A DNA stretch of 64,000 nucleotides from Onchocerca volvulus. Lineage: Eukaryota > Nematoda > Chromadorea > Rhabditida > Onchocercidae. Below the pieces are notes generated by a model. That model was not told the origin of the DNA, did no database searches, and worked only from the letters and a program-made list of their open reading frames with translations. The translations under genes and the position numbers were made by a program. Of this stretch, positions 40,601 through 53,300 are shown piece after piece (within the stretch, counting starts at the first letter, position 1; the number at the start of each line of letters is the position of its first letter). The stretch spans positions 3,212,368 to 3,276,367 of the forward strand of contig HG738138.1 of assembly GCA_000499405.2 (NCBI GenBank), in the 5' to 3' direction.

Positions 40601-42223
40601 ATTTCAAGAAAAATTATCGTTGTGAAGCTTGAATTCTCTACATTTATCTCTTATATTCATTTATTAAAATTGCTAAAACTTTTATAATGCAACGCGAAAG
40701 AAGAAAACCGCTCAGAGAAAAATTATCTTTACCAAAATCACCAAGGTCTTCATTGCATTCATCACCAGTTGATTCGTTCGAACTAAGCGCTGCAGGACTA
40801 CTCTATAATGATTACATAAAAGCATATTAATTGACAAAATTAAGGTTTTCATGATTTCATAGAGTATAGAAATTATCAATTGATATCAAAATGAATGTAA
40901 TTTAGCAATGGCAGGCTTCATATGGAAATTTTGTCCCCGTTAGAGATCCTTTGCTGTTTGCGTTTGCAAATGATAACAGAAAATTTTCCGGAATTTTTTT
41001 TTTGGAATGTCAAAAAATTTTTTATTCCAAAAAATTTTGGAATACTGAAAAGTTTTTAAAGGTTTTCTACAAATGTGTAAAATAACTTACAAAGTTCTTC
41101 AGTCTAACCTATATAATGTCTTCAGATAACTGTAAAATAAAATCAAAAAAAAAAACACTAGTATGCGCAGAAAACCTATATAAATAAAAATGTAAATGTT
41201 CGTTGTGATTTTTCACACAAAGTTTCAAGTTCTTCATACGATTGCTTTGAAATTTCGATACAACGTTGCATTCGAATAGGCACATCTTTCTATATAGATA
41301 TACCTAAAGTTTTTTTTTTTTTAGCTGTCACACCTGTGACAGATAAAAGTAAGTGAGTGGACTGAATTTATTAATCACGCCTACTTTCTGAATTGTTCAT
41401 TTTTACACAACGTTTCGAATTCTTTACCGATTGATTTGAAATTTCGATGCAACGTTACATTCGAATAAGAGCGTGTTTTAAGAACTTTCGCATTAGCTGG
41501 AGCCGGCTCCAGCTAGTTTTATAATTTTTTTCTCATGTGTCATTGGTGCAGAGGACGACAGTATAGTCTCTTGCTATTCAAATATGCTTCCAGACAGTCA
41601 AAAAGTCTATATACATTTCGTGAACAAAGATCGTCAATTTGAGCAAATTTTAAAATTCGGAAAAGCAATAATGTGTGACTAATTTAAAAAAAAATCATCA
41701 AAAATTAAAATTAAAAGTTAAAAAAAAAATCATTTTGATAATCATTTTAAAAAAATCGAAAATTAAAAGAGATCATTTTGATAATCATTATCATTATATG
41801 AAAGTGGAATGTTTTGAAATGAACAATGAAAACATGAAATATAGTTTACCAAAGAGTTTTATTCATTTTACGCGTATATCAAACAATCAAAAAATTGAGT
41901 AAAATAATCCTAACCTGATCAAAATTGAAATTCGTCGTCCTATCAAGTGATATCAGGTTGCTTTCATTCCCGACCCTTTTATAATTATTCTGAGTAGATA
42001 AAGCTGGCAACAAATTAAACAGTGTTTCTTTAACTGTCCTTGCGCGTTTCGAGCAAATTACTGAATCACTGTCATCGTATATTTGTGCACTACTAGGTCG
42101 CTTTCTTTCTAGGCTTTTTTTCTCAAGCAACAATGTGCCAATACGATCAATTTGTGCACCAGCAATCTGTCGACCAAGCAAGGCTGTCCCGTTGGCTTGT
42201 TTCTGCGAAGATGGAAGCATCAT
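37654..42223 (-). CDS. AP-2 family transcription factor, complete eight-exon model
   Basis: Exons, 5' to 3' on the - strand: 42223-41915, 40802-40733, 40332-40202, 39208-39144, 38914-38796, 38612-38461, 38378-38240 and 37832-37654. They total 1164 nt (387 aa plus stop) with consistent phases. Residues 1-126 are a divergent N-terminal region with [14 protein letters not shown]. The conserved DNA-binding and dimerisation part follows: [27 protein letters not shown] (about 175-192), [27 protein letters not shown] (about 213-232), LAKDF, LTEFPAK, and a C-terminal helix-span-helix with THTFGTPA. The family binds GC-rich palindromes as nuclear dimers; nematode homologues (aptf genes) act in neuron development and sleep. 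I see no PY-type transactivation motif. Exon 7 uses the CAG three bases inside another possible acceptor, chosen because it keeps the frame and the family alignment. Confidence 0.93.
41176..41516 (+). mobile_element. Helitron-like non-autonomous rolling-circle element
   Basis: The right end is a perfect 22-bp palindrome (41494-41515, core CTGGAGCCGGCTCCAG) finishing in CTAG and followed by T. This is the hairpin-plus-CTRR 3' end of Helitrons, which insert between A and T. The left end, near 41176, reads CTATATAAATAAAAATG, similar to the TC-TATATAA-like 5' ends of such elements. The inside has two diverged copies of one motif (TTTGAAATTTCGAT.CAACGTT.CATTCGAATA) at about 41245-41281 and 41428-41468. 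There is no coding capacity for Rep-helicase. It sits in the first intron of the AP-2 gene. Confidence 0.6.
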
Positions 42224-42260
42224 CCGGGCTCGATATATTTCCAGAGCCTATCTCTGAAAA
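42224..42260 (-). promoter_or_regulatory. candidate trans-splice acceptor of the AP-2 gene
   Basis: On the - strand a GGTTTTCAG lies 30 nt upstream of the start ATG at 42223. The intervening 30 nt contain an in-frame TAG, so translation should begin at that ATG. An acceptor so close to the start suggests either a spliced leader site or a short 5' UTR intron. Confidence 0.4.
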
Positions 42261-43948
42261 CCAAATATTTATATAATGCTTGACAAATAAAGTTACAGCT
42301 ACAATAAGGCTGATTATAAACATTTGGCGCAAGCATTATTCCATTGATAAAAAGGCATTATTTAAATAAAAAGAAGACGGTGCTGTAATAGTAATCGCTT
42401 ACCATAAAAAAAGTAAAGTACATCAGGATTACCATCACATGCATGCAGGAACCCAGCACGCATGCATTTCACTGAAAATGTTTAAATATAGTAATTTCCA
42501 ATGTAGTTGAAAGGGGGGAAATGGAAAAATCCGATTTGCTGGAGGAGATGAACGAAATATAATTGACACTAATCAAGAAAAGCTAACTCCTGAACTTGGC
42601 ACTACAAATCAGGTGGCGAATCTATAAATTAAAAACTGTGGCACCGAATTAGGATAGCGATATTATGTTACCATATCTCTGATAACAATTCGAACAATAT
42701 TGGTGATTATCAAAAATCAAATGAATATAAAATTGACATAATGATATATTAGGAGTAAAACAGAAATGGGATGATATCATTCCGATCAAAGAAAAAATAT
42801 CTGCTCTACATCTTTACAACAGAAATCATTGATTTCAATTTCAAAGATTTTATAGAGATGAAACTTGGGAAAAAATTGGTGATTCTGTGCAAAAAGACAA
42901 CAAAATCCTAGGTTGCAGTTATTTGAAATTTAGTGAGAAACGAAAGAAAAAATACATTATGTGATTTTCGTCATGGCCAGACTACTTTTTGTGAAAGAGG
43001 TCAAGGAACAATTGTGATAATTGAATCGATTCATATGAAACTAGAAAGGCAAAATACAGCGAGCTGATATCATGAACATGTGTGAAAAAAGGCTCATTTT
43101 TGGAAATGCATGAAAGTTTTGGCCTCAAACGGCAAAAACAGGATGAGCCTTGCAGATCCAGTTGTCCTGATCGCGCTTTTGCAAATATAAGGATTTTTTT
43201 TTTTTAATAGGAGCTTTAGAGAGATCTGCGGAGTTTGCCTTCTTTTATCATCAGCAGGAATTAATTTATCTTCAATTGAAAATTTGAACGATGAAAAAAA
43301 AAAAAAAAAAAAAAAAAAAACCAAGAGAATATCCAAATGAAAGTTCTGTTTAAGGTCAAGGAGTTGATGAAGTTCGGTACAACGAATAACTCAATATTAA
43401 CGAGAAGCGACAATATACTAAATGTAGCCACTGTAGAATCGATCACTGAACCTATGATCCGATGAAAGTTTTTTTTTTCTTTTTTTTCTAATTTTATTCC
43501 TAATGCACATATATTTTAAATCAGAGGATTCCTTGCTATAAATTTCTATGTATTTTTCTGTTCTATTATGAATCAAATAGAGCAAAAAATTGTAGAAAAA
43601 GAGAACGAATAAAGAGAAAAGAGAAGGAAATTAGAAAATAAGAGAAAAGTTAAAAGTAAAATGAGCGAGATGAAAGAGGAAGAAACTGAACAAAAATGTG
43701 AAAGGAAAAAATATGCAAATTTTAGTAAATGATTTACATAAAACAGCAAGCATATCAAATTGGGTTATGTCAATAGTTAATTTTTTTTTTAAATTTATTT
43801 CCACATATTTTCAGGAATCAACATGGAAAAAATGACCTGAATTAGCAAATGTCAACATCAGCTTGTTGATCAGTAAATAAATATATCAGTTTATTCAAGA
43901 ATAGCTGCTAGTAAACGGTGATAAAGTTACGTTTGTATCTACGTCTGC
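42261..43948. other. AT-rich stretch upstream of AP-2
   Basis: No exon can be supported. The open frames on the - strand at 43094-43336 and 43261-43446 are made largely by a run of about 27 A at 43294-43320 and by other A tracts. The region probably holds the AP-2 promoter, but no specific site is recognisable. Confidence 0.5.
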
Positions 43949-44817
43949 ATGAAAAAATTCCTTTTATCACTCTTTAACGATGATGGAAGCGCAAAAGACG
44001 CTTTCGGGGCAAAGAATATGAATATGGAGAAACGTGTCTGGATTCTGTTGATCATTTGATTTCGAATGACATCTAAACGATTAGGTTAAGGGAGAGAATC
44101 AACAAGACGAATATAGTGCCTTCAGCACATGTGCGCCGGCGTCTGATGCTGCAGCAGCGATGCTAACCAGAAGGGCAAACAGACGACCTAAGCAATCTGA
44201 AGTGAAGAAGAAACGCCCTTGGGGCACACAATTCAATTCATATTACTCGCAAACACAGGCATACCATTTCATCAAAACTTCAACACATCAGTCACATCAA
44301 TGACACAGTAAGTGGAGAAATTTGACAAGATGATCACCGATAAATTTGCTTTATTCAGAATTTCCATCACAAGTTCCTTAAATCACACCACACTATCATC
44401 GAAAATGCAAATATCGTTGCTTTCGCTATTGCTCACAAATATACTTTTCAGCTCAGCTCATCGCCTACGAACACAGAAACGAAGAATTGTCAATTTCGCA
44501 TGATTTTCGACTGACCCAGTATTTGCTCCATCTGACAAAAACTTCTGCTTATCTGAATCCATCCATGTGTCTAATCATCAATGTTTTTATTATATAAATC
44601 GTTGTTAAATATGTTAATTTCTAGAATTTCAGAAATTTTTGCTAACGAGAATCTCATAAATATTACTTGCATAGATGGATATCCAGAACCTTACGCGAAT
44701 AGAGGAATCAATTGGGATACAGTGCAAATAAAAATGACCAACAGAAATTACGCCGACTTGACATTAATGAACAATATTCACTCATTCATTATTGATTTAT
44801 CTCATTCAAATGCTTAG
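43949..44817 (+). CDS. weak candidate gene: several coding-like segments
   Basis: A local rise in G+C (about 43990-44240) coincides with coding-like frames. From an ATG at 43949, 31 codons are open (MKKFLLSLFNDDGSAKDAFG). A second segment from a possible acceptor near 44090 runs about 70 codons to TGA and contains the basic stretch RRANRRPKQSEVKKKRPW. A third, after a TTTCAG near 44636, encodes ANENLINITCIDGYPEPYAN and ends with TAG at 44815-44817. Between them, 44312-44503 contains a signal-peptide-like hydrophobic run. The donors are weak and the phases do not give one clean model, so this may be one gene, two small genes or chance. Confidence 0.25.
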
Positions 44818-45241
44818 CCTAAATCTTGATTTTTCAAACGTTTAGATACTATGAAATTTTCAGCAGAATATTACAAAGAATTTGCAAATTTTGTCACACA
44901 TTTCATTTCACATTTTGTCATTTTAGCATTATTTTGATATCATCTATTGGTTCGTATAAAAATTAAAATTAGTAAAAGTCAACCTAAAATTGCAAATTCT
45001 AATTTTAAGCCAAATTTCAAATTCAAATCATTGATTCATTCTTTTTTTTTAACTCATGCACTGGATAGTTTTTCAAAAATATTGAAAACTACATCTTCTT
45101 TTATATTACAATAAAAAGGCCTTTTCATTTTATAAAAGATTTTATAAATTTTTAATTTCTAAAAATACTTTATGACCTGAAGTGTACAACGCTGAATGAA
45201 AATTCATTTGTGAAACGCATGCAATACATACATATATATAC

Positions 45242-45301
45242 GTAAATACACGTAGATAATTCCGTTGCGGAGTAAATACACGTAGATAATTCCGTTGCGG
45301 A
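45242..45301. repeat. perfect tandem duplication, 2 x 30 bp
   Basis: The unit GTAAATACACGTAGATAATT followed by CCGTTGCGGA occurs twice in a row without a mismatch. The identity suggests a recent duplication. No gene overlaps it with confidence. Confidence 0.9.
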
Positions 45302-45850
45302 ATCGATTCGAAGTTTGCATACAAAGATTGAATTTTTCGGAAGGAATCATTTTTGTCCGTTGATTCCTACGATTATGTCTATAGTAGAAAGAGCCAAAAG
45401 AGCCAAAGAGTGACAATCATACTTTTCATTGGATATTTTCACCTATTTAACTTGGATTCCTTCCTGGAATAAGCCATAATATGACAGAATATTATGGCAG
45501 ACAGGGATTGTACGAGAGACAAAGATGATGTCCACCATCAGGTGAAATTACGCTTAAAAGATGATAAATCGATGATAAGATGATGAATGATACGGTAGTA
45601 GTAGTGAAGGAGCAGAATTGCAAACAAGCCTCAGCACTTGGATGATTGTTTGAGTAATGGAAAATACAAAAATGAAAAAAAACTGGAAGGTACGGTGGAA
45701 GGAGTTTTTGGTGTGTGCTTGGAATGCTCGATTAGCAACTACAGTTGTGATTTGTAGTTGTCGCCGGGAGGCACAATGATGGATGGTTCACTCAAGTAAG
45801 CGTAGGTTAGAGGTACCCAATTGCGTACAACCACGATCGATACTGTTCCG

Positions 45851-45902
45851 GTCCCTGCTGCTGTTGCTGCTACTGCTACTGCTACTGCAGCATCTACTAC
45901 TA
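45851..45902. repeat. CTG/CTA trinucleotide-rich tract
   Basis: Imperfect CTGCTG and CTGCTACTGCTA units run into CTACTACTA. It gives alanine- or threonine-rich frames by repetition rather than by coding selection. Confidence 0.7.
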
Positions 45903-45987
45903 CTTTTGCTCCTATAGATGCAAATTCGGCACGCACTGTTCTTCAATGTCACACTCACCTCCACCCCCAATATGACATAAGCATTCC

Positions 45988-45988
45988 A

Positions 45989-46067
<79 letters not shown>
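45988..46067. repeat. (CA)n microsatellite, about 80 bp
   Basis: A nearly pure CA dinucleotide run of about 38 units. It produces long His-Thr and Cys-Val frames on the two strands that should not be taken as proteins. Likely length-polymorphic. Confidence 0.95.
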
Positions 46068-46071
<4 letters not shown>

Positions 46072-48281
46072 TGAACAGACAGATGACAGACACAGACACA
46101 CACATATACGGCCTCAGGCGGTAATGTCTACTTCCCTTTCATCATCCGCATCTACTGCTTTTAATGTTTGCACAAATGCGTGCCGAACTGTTTTCATTCT
46201 ATTTTGGCTCGATTAGCCTACTGATTTTTTAGTAATTTTTATCCAAACCACATAGGAATGCTTTGTTGTACCACAGTTGCAATAGCAAAAACATGCATTA
46301 CTCTTATATTTTTAAGGCTTATTTTTGATGCTTACTCTAGTGATGCCGATTCATGCATGCAAACATTCATGAAATAGTAGCAATTCGACATTGCATGCAT
46401 ACAAAAGTTGCTTGTTTTGATCTCTCGGAATGGATTGTATAGTCTATTCCGGAACATTTCACATTCGTGCAAACGCATCTTTCCTCGAGGCAATATTCTG
46501 CATGCTGGATTGCAGAAGTGGCATGAATATTATCATAGAACTGTTAAGAAATCTGCTTCGCTAATCATGTATTTATTGCCGCAAACAATTTTGAGCGATG
46601 AAGAAAATGTTGGATAAAAGGAAATTAGACTCAAGACTGATGCTTGCTAACGAAGATAATGCAGAATAACTAATGTCCAAAGTTAGAAAAATATTTAATC
46701 AGAAGGAAGCTAGAGGAATTTGACAACTGTGTTTGTACTGCTTGCTGGATATTTTCCATGGATTCAATTGTTAGCAGTGAAAAATTCTTGAGAACTCGGT
46801 AATAATGAAAAAGCTGGAAAAACTTTCTATGTATCTTCCATATCATCAATCCCGAATTGGCAACCATTCTCGGTGTGACATGAATATCGCCGATGTAGGC
46901 TACTATGATTATTTCTCTCATGTTTTGGACAGAAGATGACTGAACTTATTGGAAATTTTACAACGAAATGATATATGACTTTATGATGTTTGTTTGGAGT
47001 AAAGTAGACGAGCAAAACTAGCGCCGAAATGTACAGGAATATTTCAGGACGCAAACTTTAATAGGTATTTCAACATGCAAAATATAGTTTGCTGAAATAA
47101 TAGAAATGCGTATTTTATCAAATAAAAGAGCTCCTGTGGACCGTTGAACCTATAAGTGTTCAGAACAATATTTTTGCTAATACTTTTTTTTTTTTTTTTT
47201 TTTCAAAATAAAGATAATTCAGGTAGAAAGTTACATTTGCATGGTGATTGTTGAGGCGAACAATGGAAAATTTTTCAGGACTTTTATTGTTTGATCTGAA
47301 AGGCGTTTTAAATTTAAGTAGTAGTGATGAAATGGCATAAATCGTATGTATTGGCTAGCTAATCACTCCAAATGTAATGCTAGAATGAAAGCGTATATAT
47401 TTTTTAAATACATTTGAAAATTCAAATATATATTTGGAATTTTCGAAAGTACCACGAAACACGCCATAATGATATTAATATACAGATATACTTACTATGC
47501 GGAGCATATTTTCCATTTTTTAAATACATTTTCTAAATAATTTCCACTAAATCATGTTACCATTAAGTCTTATTAACTATAAAATGCAATATCAGAATGA
47601 AAAAGGAAATTTGATTTCTTTTTAGAACAAATTTTTTGTTATCCCCCTCCTTTCCCCCTAGTATTGTGTTTTGAAGTTTTATCTCTCGATTTTTACATAT
47701 ATATTTGAATCCCAATAACGATCAGCTTAACATTGACACCAAGTAATTAAGCTGTTTATTCAAAAACTATTTTCACATGTACTTTTGTAAAACCGGAAGA
47801 TAACAATTCCGGAGTGTTGTCATCATTTATAATTATGTGTCCATACTTGTTTTGTGCACTGCTATATGCACAATAATAAGAGCAAAAGTTAAATTAATAT
47901 TCAATATCGGAATTAAATATTAGAAACACAATTTGAGCGCAACAATACACGCATATTCCATTTTCAGCAAACGGAAAAGGAAGAATAGTTTAGAAATTTC
48001 AAGAGCAGCTCCAGATTTTAAGTATGCTCTCAGCAATAGTTCTAACATCAACATTTTTCGTTTTATCATAATTTTGTAACACAACACATTGTGTCATTAG
48101 TTTGATCTTTTTTAAATTTACCAGGCTATTTCGCATCGTATCGCATTTCACCAAAAGATGTATTCCTATGGATGCACAACATGGTGCAAACTTTTCTTTG
48201 AAATTGAAATTATTTCGAAATTATGCCAGGCCTGATTTTCTAGATATTTCTTAGAATACATGGATCTTCTGTTGTGTGGAG

Positions 48282-49805
48282 CTACATTTGTTGAGCAATT
48301 GATAGTGCAGAACATTCTGTATTTTGATGCATCATATTTATATTCCACGGATTCGTAAAAAACTTTCGATTCTCTAAAATACACGTTCGACAAATTCTTA
48401 ACTTTTTTCCATCTACATAATTTCGAGAATTCTTGTCGACGTGATGAGTGCTTGTCGCATAGTCAATACCAAATTTTTCCAACAAAATTTCCATCTTTTT
48501 GATCGGAGCTTTATCTTTTAAGAAGCTGAACTGCACGGGTCGAGCATTGTTACATGGTGCCACTTATTGAAACGAAAACAATTTTAAATTGACAATAAAT
48601 TGAAGTAGTTTTTTGATAATAGAACAGAATCTTTTTTCAGAATCTAAGAATCGGTAAATTGTTAGTTAACGAGAGAATGTGAAAAGAGAAGAAATGAAAA
48701 ATGAGACGAAAGGACAACGAAATATTATCACCAATATTATTAATTATTTGCAATGTTGCAATATTTCAAGTGGCCATTTTATTTTCTCATTTATTAAGTC
48801 TCAAAGATGAGAGAATTTCTTTAATTTTCTTTCATTTTAAAATATGCTGTTGTGAGCATCACTTGCACGATTCACCTGTTAATTTGAAAGTAACTTTTAA
48901 AAGTCCACTACTTGGGTTGTGATTTAAAATGTGGAAATAATTGATGAAATAATCCATTATTCGTCTTTTCTGATTGCTATTTTGGTTTTAAATAAGTAAT
49001 TTCAACTAAAAAAACTGAAAATTATTACTGAATTGAAAGTTCGAAATTAACAGACACATGTGATTCATCATTTATTTGCACACTGTGGCTCAGAAGAACA
49101 TAGTAAACATCAGTTTTGGTCTTTAACACAGCATCACCATCACAGTTGGGTGCGAAATAACTTTTTTTTTCAAGTCAACATCATCGTACAGTCCAATTCA
49201 ATGATAGCACTTTGATTATGTTTTAGTTTTAATCTCTCTCTTTCTCTCTCTCTTTCCCTTCCTCTCTTCTACGTTCAGGAATTTTTCATAATTTTTCAAT
49301 TTTTTTTTTTTTTTTTTTCAAGTAACATACTTGCAATTTCATGGTGGGTATAGTCAGAGTGATATGAGGCATATCAGTGTTGCATATTTTGTGATACTAC
49401 AATCCTAACCAGAAATTCGTTTATTGTTGAATGATAAGTTGTGAGTTCAACCGGATAGGTGGTGCTTATTGCATATCTTTTTGTACGAGTAGAAACTGTC
49501 ATAGAGGATGCAAAGCACTGATTTATGCTTTCTTTATCGATTATGTGCGGAGTTTGGAGGCAAGGACATGTTTATCTTTTGATTTCGTTGATGCTCTGAT
49601 TCATAAAAGTAGAAAACTCTCCGTTACGCTCTCCAAATTTTATAAATTTGATATATAAGTGAACTGTATACTTACAGTTGAGAGATTTATTAAAGTAATG
49701 ATTTTTGAGCTTTGTTGTTGTGCATTGAAAATCATCACCTATCATTGCACAAGAGATCGTGATATCACCGACATATAAATGAATGCTGATGCAAGCTTTG
49801 TTCAC
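48282..49805 (-). CDS. last two exons of an unidentified gene (5' end not found)
   Basis: Exon 49805-49676 (acceptor AAACAG, strong donor T|GTAAGT, ends in phase 1) joins exon 48562-48282 (acceptor CAATAAG). The split codon is TTG and the frame then stays open to TAG. Together they encode 136 residues. The first exon has a short hydrophobic, cysteine-containing stretch (HLYVGDITISCAMIG). The second has APCNNARPVQFSFLKDKAPI, an acidic-basic middle and a CRTC motif. In-frame TGA lies 12 nt upstream of the first exon's acceptor, so an upstream exon must exist but I could not place it. The gene is divergent from the adiponectin receptor gene. I do not recognise the family. Confidence 0.55.
49229..49268. 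repeat. CT-rich polypyrimidine tract
   Basis: Alternating CT and TTTC units, followed 35 nt later by a run of about 17 T. It lies in the intron of the - strand gene described above. Confidence 0.8.
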
Positions 49806-50374
49806 CTGTTTATTCTTTCATATTTAGGTTTTTTTCTAGAACTGCTCATCATTTAAAGAAACCTGTAAAGTACAAAAGAAGTACTTTTTTGTACCGCTTG
49901 TACTTTATAGATTCCTTTAAATTATTTAAATTCCTTTAAAAAATCGGTAGATCAAAGGTTTCCGCCCTTTCTCTTCTGCAGTATCGCATATTATTATTCA
50001 TTAACATCCAAAATTTTCCACTTCCAATGGAATACTGAAATAATTTCTTTGTGAACAAATTTGCAATAATTTGAACTGTGCGCTATCATAGATTGTTTTG
50101 ATTGCAAATCTTAACGGTTAAAAGACTACCTGTTTTGAAGTTTGTGATGGTTAGGATAACACTGATGATTGTTATCTTAATCACCAGACTTCATAACTTG
50201 ATCTGTTGATGAAATATGCTTTTCAATTCCAGAATCTTTGATCATCGTACGTATTCACTGTGAAACAAGTACGAAGCATTCTTGCTGCGAATAAATTAAT
50301 TGGCATACTGACAAAATAGTATTTGATTAATTTGCAAACACTTTGAGGTGACTGTACGACAACAATTCACATAG
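49806..50374. other. divergent upstream region between two genes
   Basis: This stretch separates the - strand gene at 48.3-49.8 kb from the adiponectin receptor. It holds a 10-bp inverted repeat (TAAAGTACAA at 49866-49875 and its complement at 49898-49907) with further AAGTAC and GTACTT words between the arms. The missing 5' exon of the - strand gene may be here, but no frame-consistent candidate was found. Confidence 0.45.
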
Positions 50375-53300
50375 ATGGATAGTAAAGAAATTAACGATAT
50401 AACTTTTCCATGTAATAAACTAAGGTCTGGAAATTTTTTGCTGGATGTTAATGAAGCTTTACAAGAAGTTGAAGAAATAATGACCGATGGAAAACCACGT
50501 GAACGTCATCCAGAAAATTTATTGGAAGAATCGACAACTGTTGAAGTATTTATTTTTCTTCTTTATAGTTCTCTACCGTTAAAGTGTGATTCACCCATTA
50601 TTCATCTTTTATATTCACGTTACCGCTTTACTGTGGACGTAGTATATAGCCGGTTGTATATATTTCTTGAATTGACGTCTAATTTTTTTTCTACCATTTT
50701 GAGATATTCGAAGTTATTTAGAAAGTTGACAAATAATTTTAAAAACATTTGGCGAATAGCTTTATATAAACCAGTATAAAAATTGTTGATCTATGAATTT
50801 CTACTTAATTATAGAATTAAATCTCTTAAAGTTTTGATACTTTTATTTTTGGAGACTTAAGATCTTCGAAATTTCAAGGTAGTGAAAACCGGAAGACACG
50901 GAGATCCTATTGAAATTGTTGTTACTCGGAGTACAGTCACTTCTCAGCCCAACACAGACGACGAAGGTGACGGTAAGTTGTCCCTGAATCTGATATCTAA
51001 TTATAAGTTGACAAATATTTTGGTTATGGTGCCTTCACTCAAGGAGATTTAGTTGTTTAATCTACATTTTTTAAGGTGCTTTATCAGGAAGTGACTCAGA
51101 GTTACTTTTGCCGTCACAGAGGTCGAGTTCCCTTTCTCACAGTTACATTTATAATGCGGAAGGAAGTTCCGATGAAGTTCTCTCTCGTTGTACAAATGTT
51201 CATTATCGTCGAAAACGTGGTGATAAATGGCGCTTGGATGATGGTGCCAAGGATGAAAGTGATGGTGTGAAAGGCGAAGATGATGGACATTTTGAAGTAA
51301 TAATAACGCTCTAGAAAATAAGTAACAGATATAAATCACAAATTGGTGAGATAAATAAGTTGGATACATCAAAAAGTTACTTCAATGTCAAGAAATTACT
51401 TCTTCACATTGTGTAATGTCGTTTCCGTATTGTATAGTTTAAATCAATTTGTTTGTTTTCAGTCCACATGAAGCAGAAATTGACTTTCATATTTATAGGT
51501 GGAAGTGAAAGAGGAATATGGGCAGGATGACGATGGAGAACTTTTCGTGAAAAAGGTATTCCAAGTGAAATGTTCAGCTTAGGCATCACCCTTTTAGTTT
51601 GCGATGCAAGCAAATTTTTTTTCTTGCTTTCATTTTCCATGATGGAATTTTTTGCTTTTCGACATTGATAAGAGAATACTTGCACAAAACATTTTAAATT
51701 GTCTGTCTAGTGTGATTTTTTTTTTTTTTTGTTCGTCTTCATTTTTTTTCTTTTGCAGTTTCTCTTAATATTGATGATCCACTCTGTTATTTTTTTGTTC
51801 GTTTGCTTTCTTGTGTTCTGCATGCACCGATTTTTCCTAATTTATGGTATTTACTTGTGCGCCGGCACTAGTATTTCATAAATGAACTGTAAAACTGTCA
51901 CTACTTTCAGTTTAATTTTAAATTATGCTTTTCTAATTAGAGCAGTTCAGGGATTTCAAAATGGCATTTATTAGTTAAACTTGCAGTCCTGGGAGGCGAC
52001 CTGGCGTGTGCAAAAATTCGAATATTTGCCAGAATGGCTTCAAGATAACGAATATTTGAGGCATGGACATCGGCCACCTTTGCCAAGTTTTGCGCAATGT
52101 TTTCGTAGCATATTATCTATTCATACTGAAACTGGGAATATTTGGACTCATTTAATTGGTGCGTTTTCGAGATATTCAAGTGGAAGCGGAAATAAGACGA
52201 AGAGTTTTCGTGTCTCATTTATATACTAATTGGAATAATTTTCGCAAATGGCAAAAAAGAAAAAAAAATATGCAAAAAGTCGACAAAAAATAAAAAACTG
52301 GAAGAACAGTTTACAGTGTGTCGCTCCTTTTAAAAGAATTGCTACGAAAGGAAAATTGATGATTTGAAGAAATTTAAACTTTAGCGATTCTTTTTATATG
52401 CATATATTTTTGCTGAGTGATATGTTCGATTAATTGAAATTTATAAAATTTTTGTAGGTTGTCTAGCATTTGCATTATTGGCTGCTTGGTTTATGACACG
52501 GCCAGATACTGATATTCGTTTCCAAGAGAAAGTTGTGTTCTCCTTTTTTTTTGCTGGAGCAATTATTTGCCTTGGTATGTCATTCACCTTCCATACGGTT
52601 AGCTGTCATTCGGTTGCTGTGGTCCGGATTTTTTGCAAGTATGTTCTCAATATTATATTTTTTCCAAGTTTAATAATTTCAATAACAGTATAAAAAATAG
52701 CAGAAATTTAATTGTAGATTAGATTATTTGGGTATATCATTATTGATTATTGGTTCATTCGTTCCATGGTTGTATTACGGTTTTTATTGTCGACGTGAGC
52801 CGAAAATAACTTACATTGCAATGGTCTGTGTCTTGGGTTTGGGTGCAGTTGTTGTTTCATTGTGGGATAAATTCAGTGAATCGCGATATCGACCTCTCAG
52901 AGCTGGCGTTTTTTTGTCATTGGGATTTAGTGGTAATTTTTTTTTGCAGTTTGATTTTTTATTTTGAAAATTTTCTGTAATTTTAATTTTAAGTTTTTTT
53001 TATAAATTTTTTTAGTTTTTTCTTTTTTTTTTAATTTTAAGAAAATTCAGTTAAGCCTCACCTCCCTGGCAGCATTATCTGCTAGCCTGAATCTAACTAC
53101 TTTTTTTTCTTTGTTACTTTGATTTGATTATAATTTTTTTTTTTTTCAAATCATTGCAAGTAAGAAGATATCCACTTCTCTTTATGTCTTCATCTCAGTA
53201 TTGCGATTATCAAATTATAGAAATGGTTTCTTTGCAGTAAATGGGAAACGTGCTGAATGTAAAATTTTTTGCATTTTTTTGTTATTGCTCAACATAGCTG

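Larger units (their letters stand above)
44818..48281. other. repeat-bearing stretch without a supported gene
   Basis: It contains the 30-bp tandem duplication at 45242-45301, a CTGCTA-rich tract and the long CA microsatellite. An 83-codon open frame ending at 46617 (+) has coding-like composition (SRNGLYSLFRNISHSCKR) but no start codon or acceptor that I can identify. Overlapping - strand frames at 46670-47054 are not supported by splice sites. A run of about 21 T lies near 47185-47203. Confidence 0.5.

Noticed and set aside
45788..46216. Long His-Thr and Cys-Val frames on both strands
   Set aside because: They are translations of the CA microsatellite and are present in several frames at once.
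46670..47054. Overlapping - strand frames, one with AYIGDIHV resembling YVGDIT of the 49.7-kb exon
   Set aside because: The nucleotide similarity is weak (about half the bases over 30), and no acceptor or donor supports an exon or a diverged paralogue.
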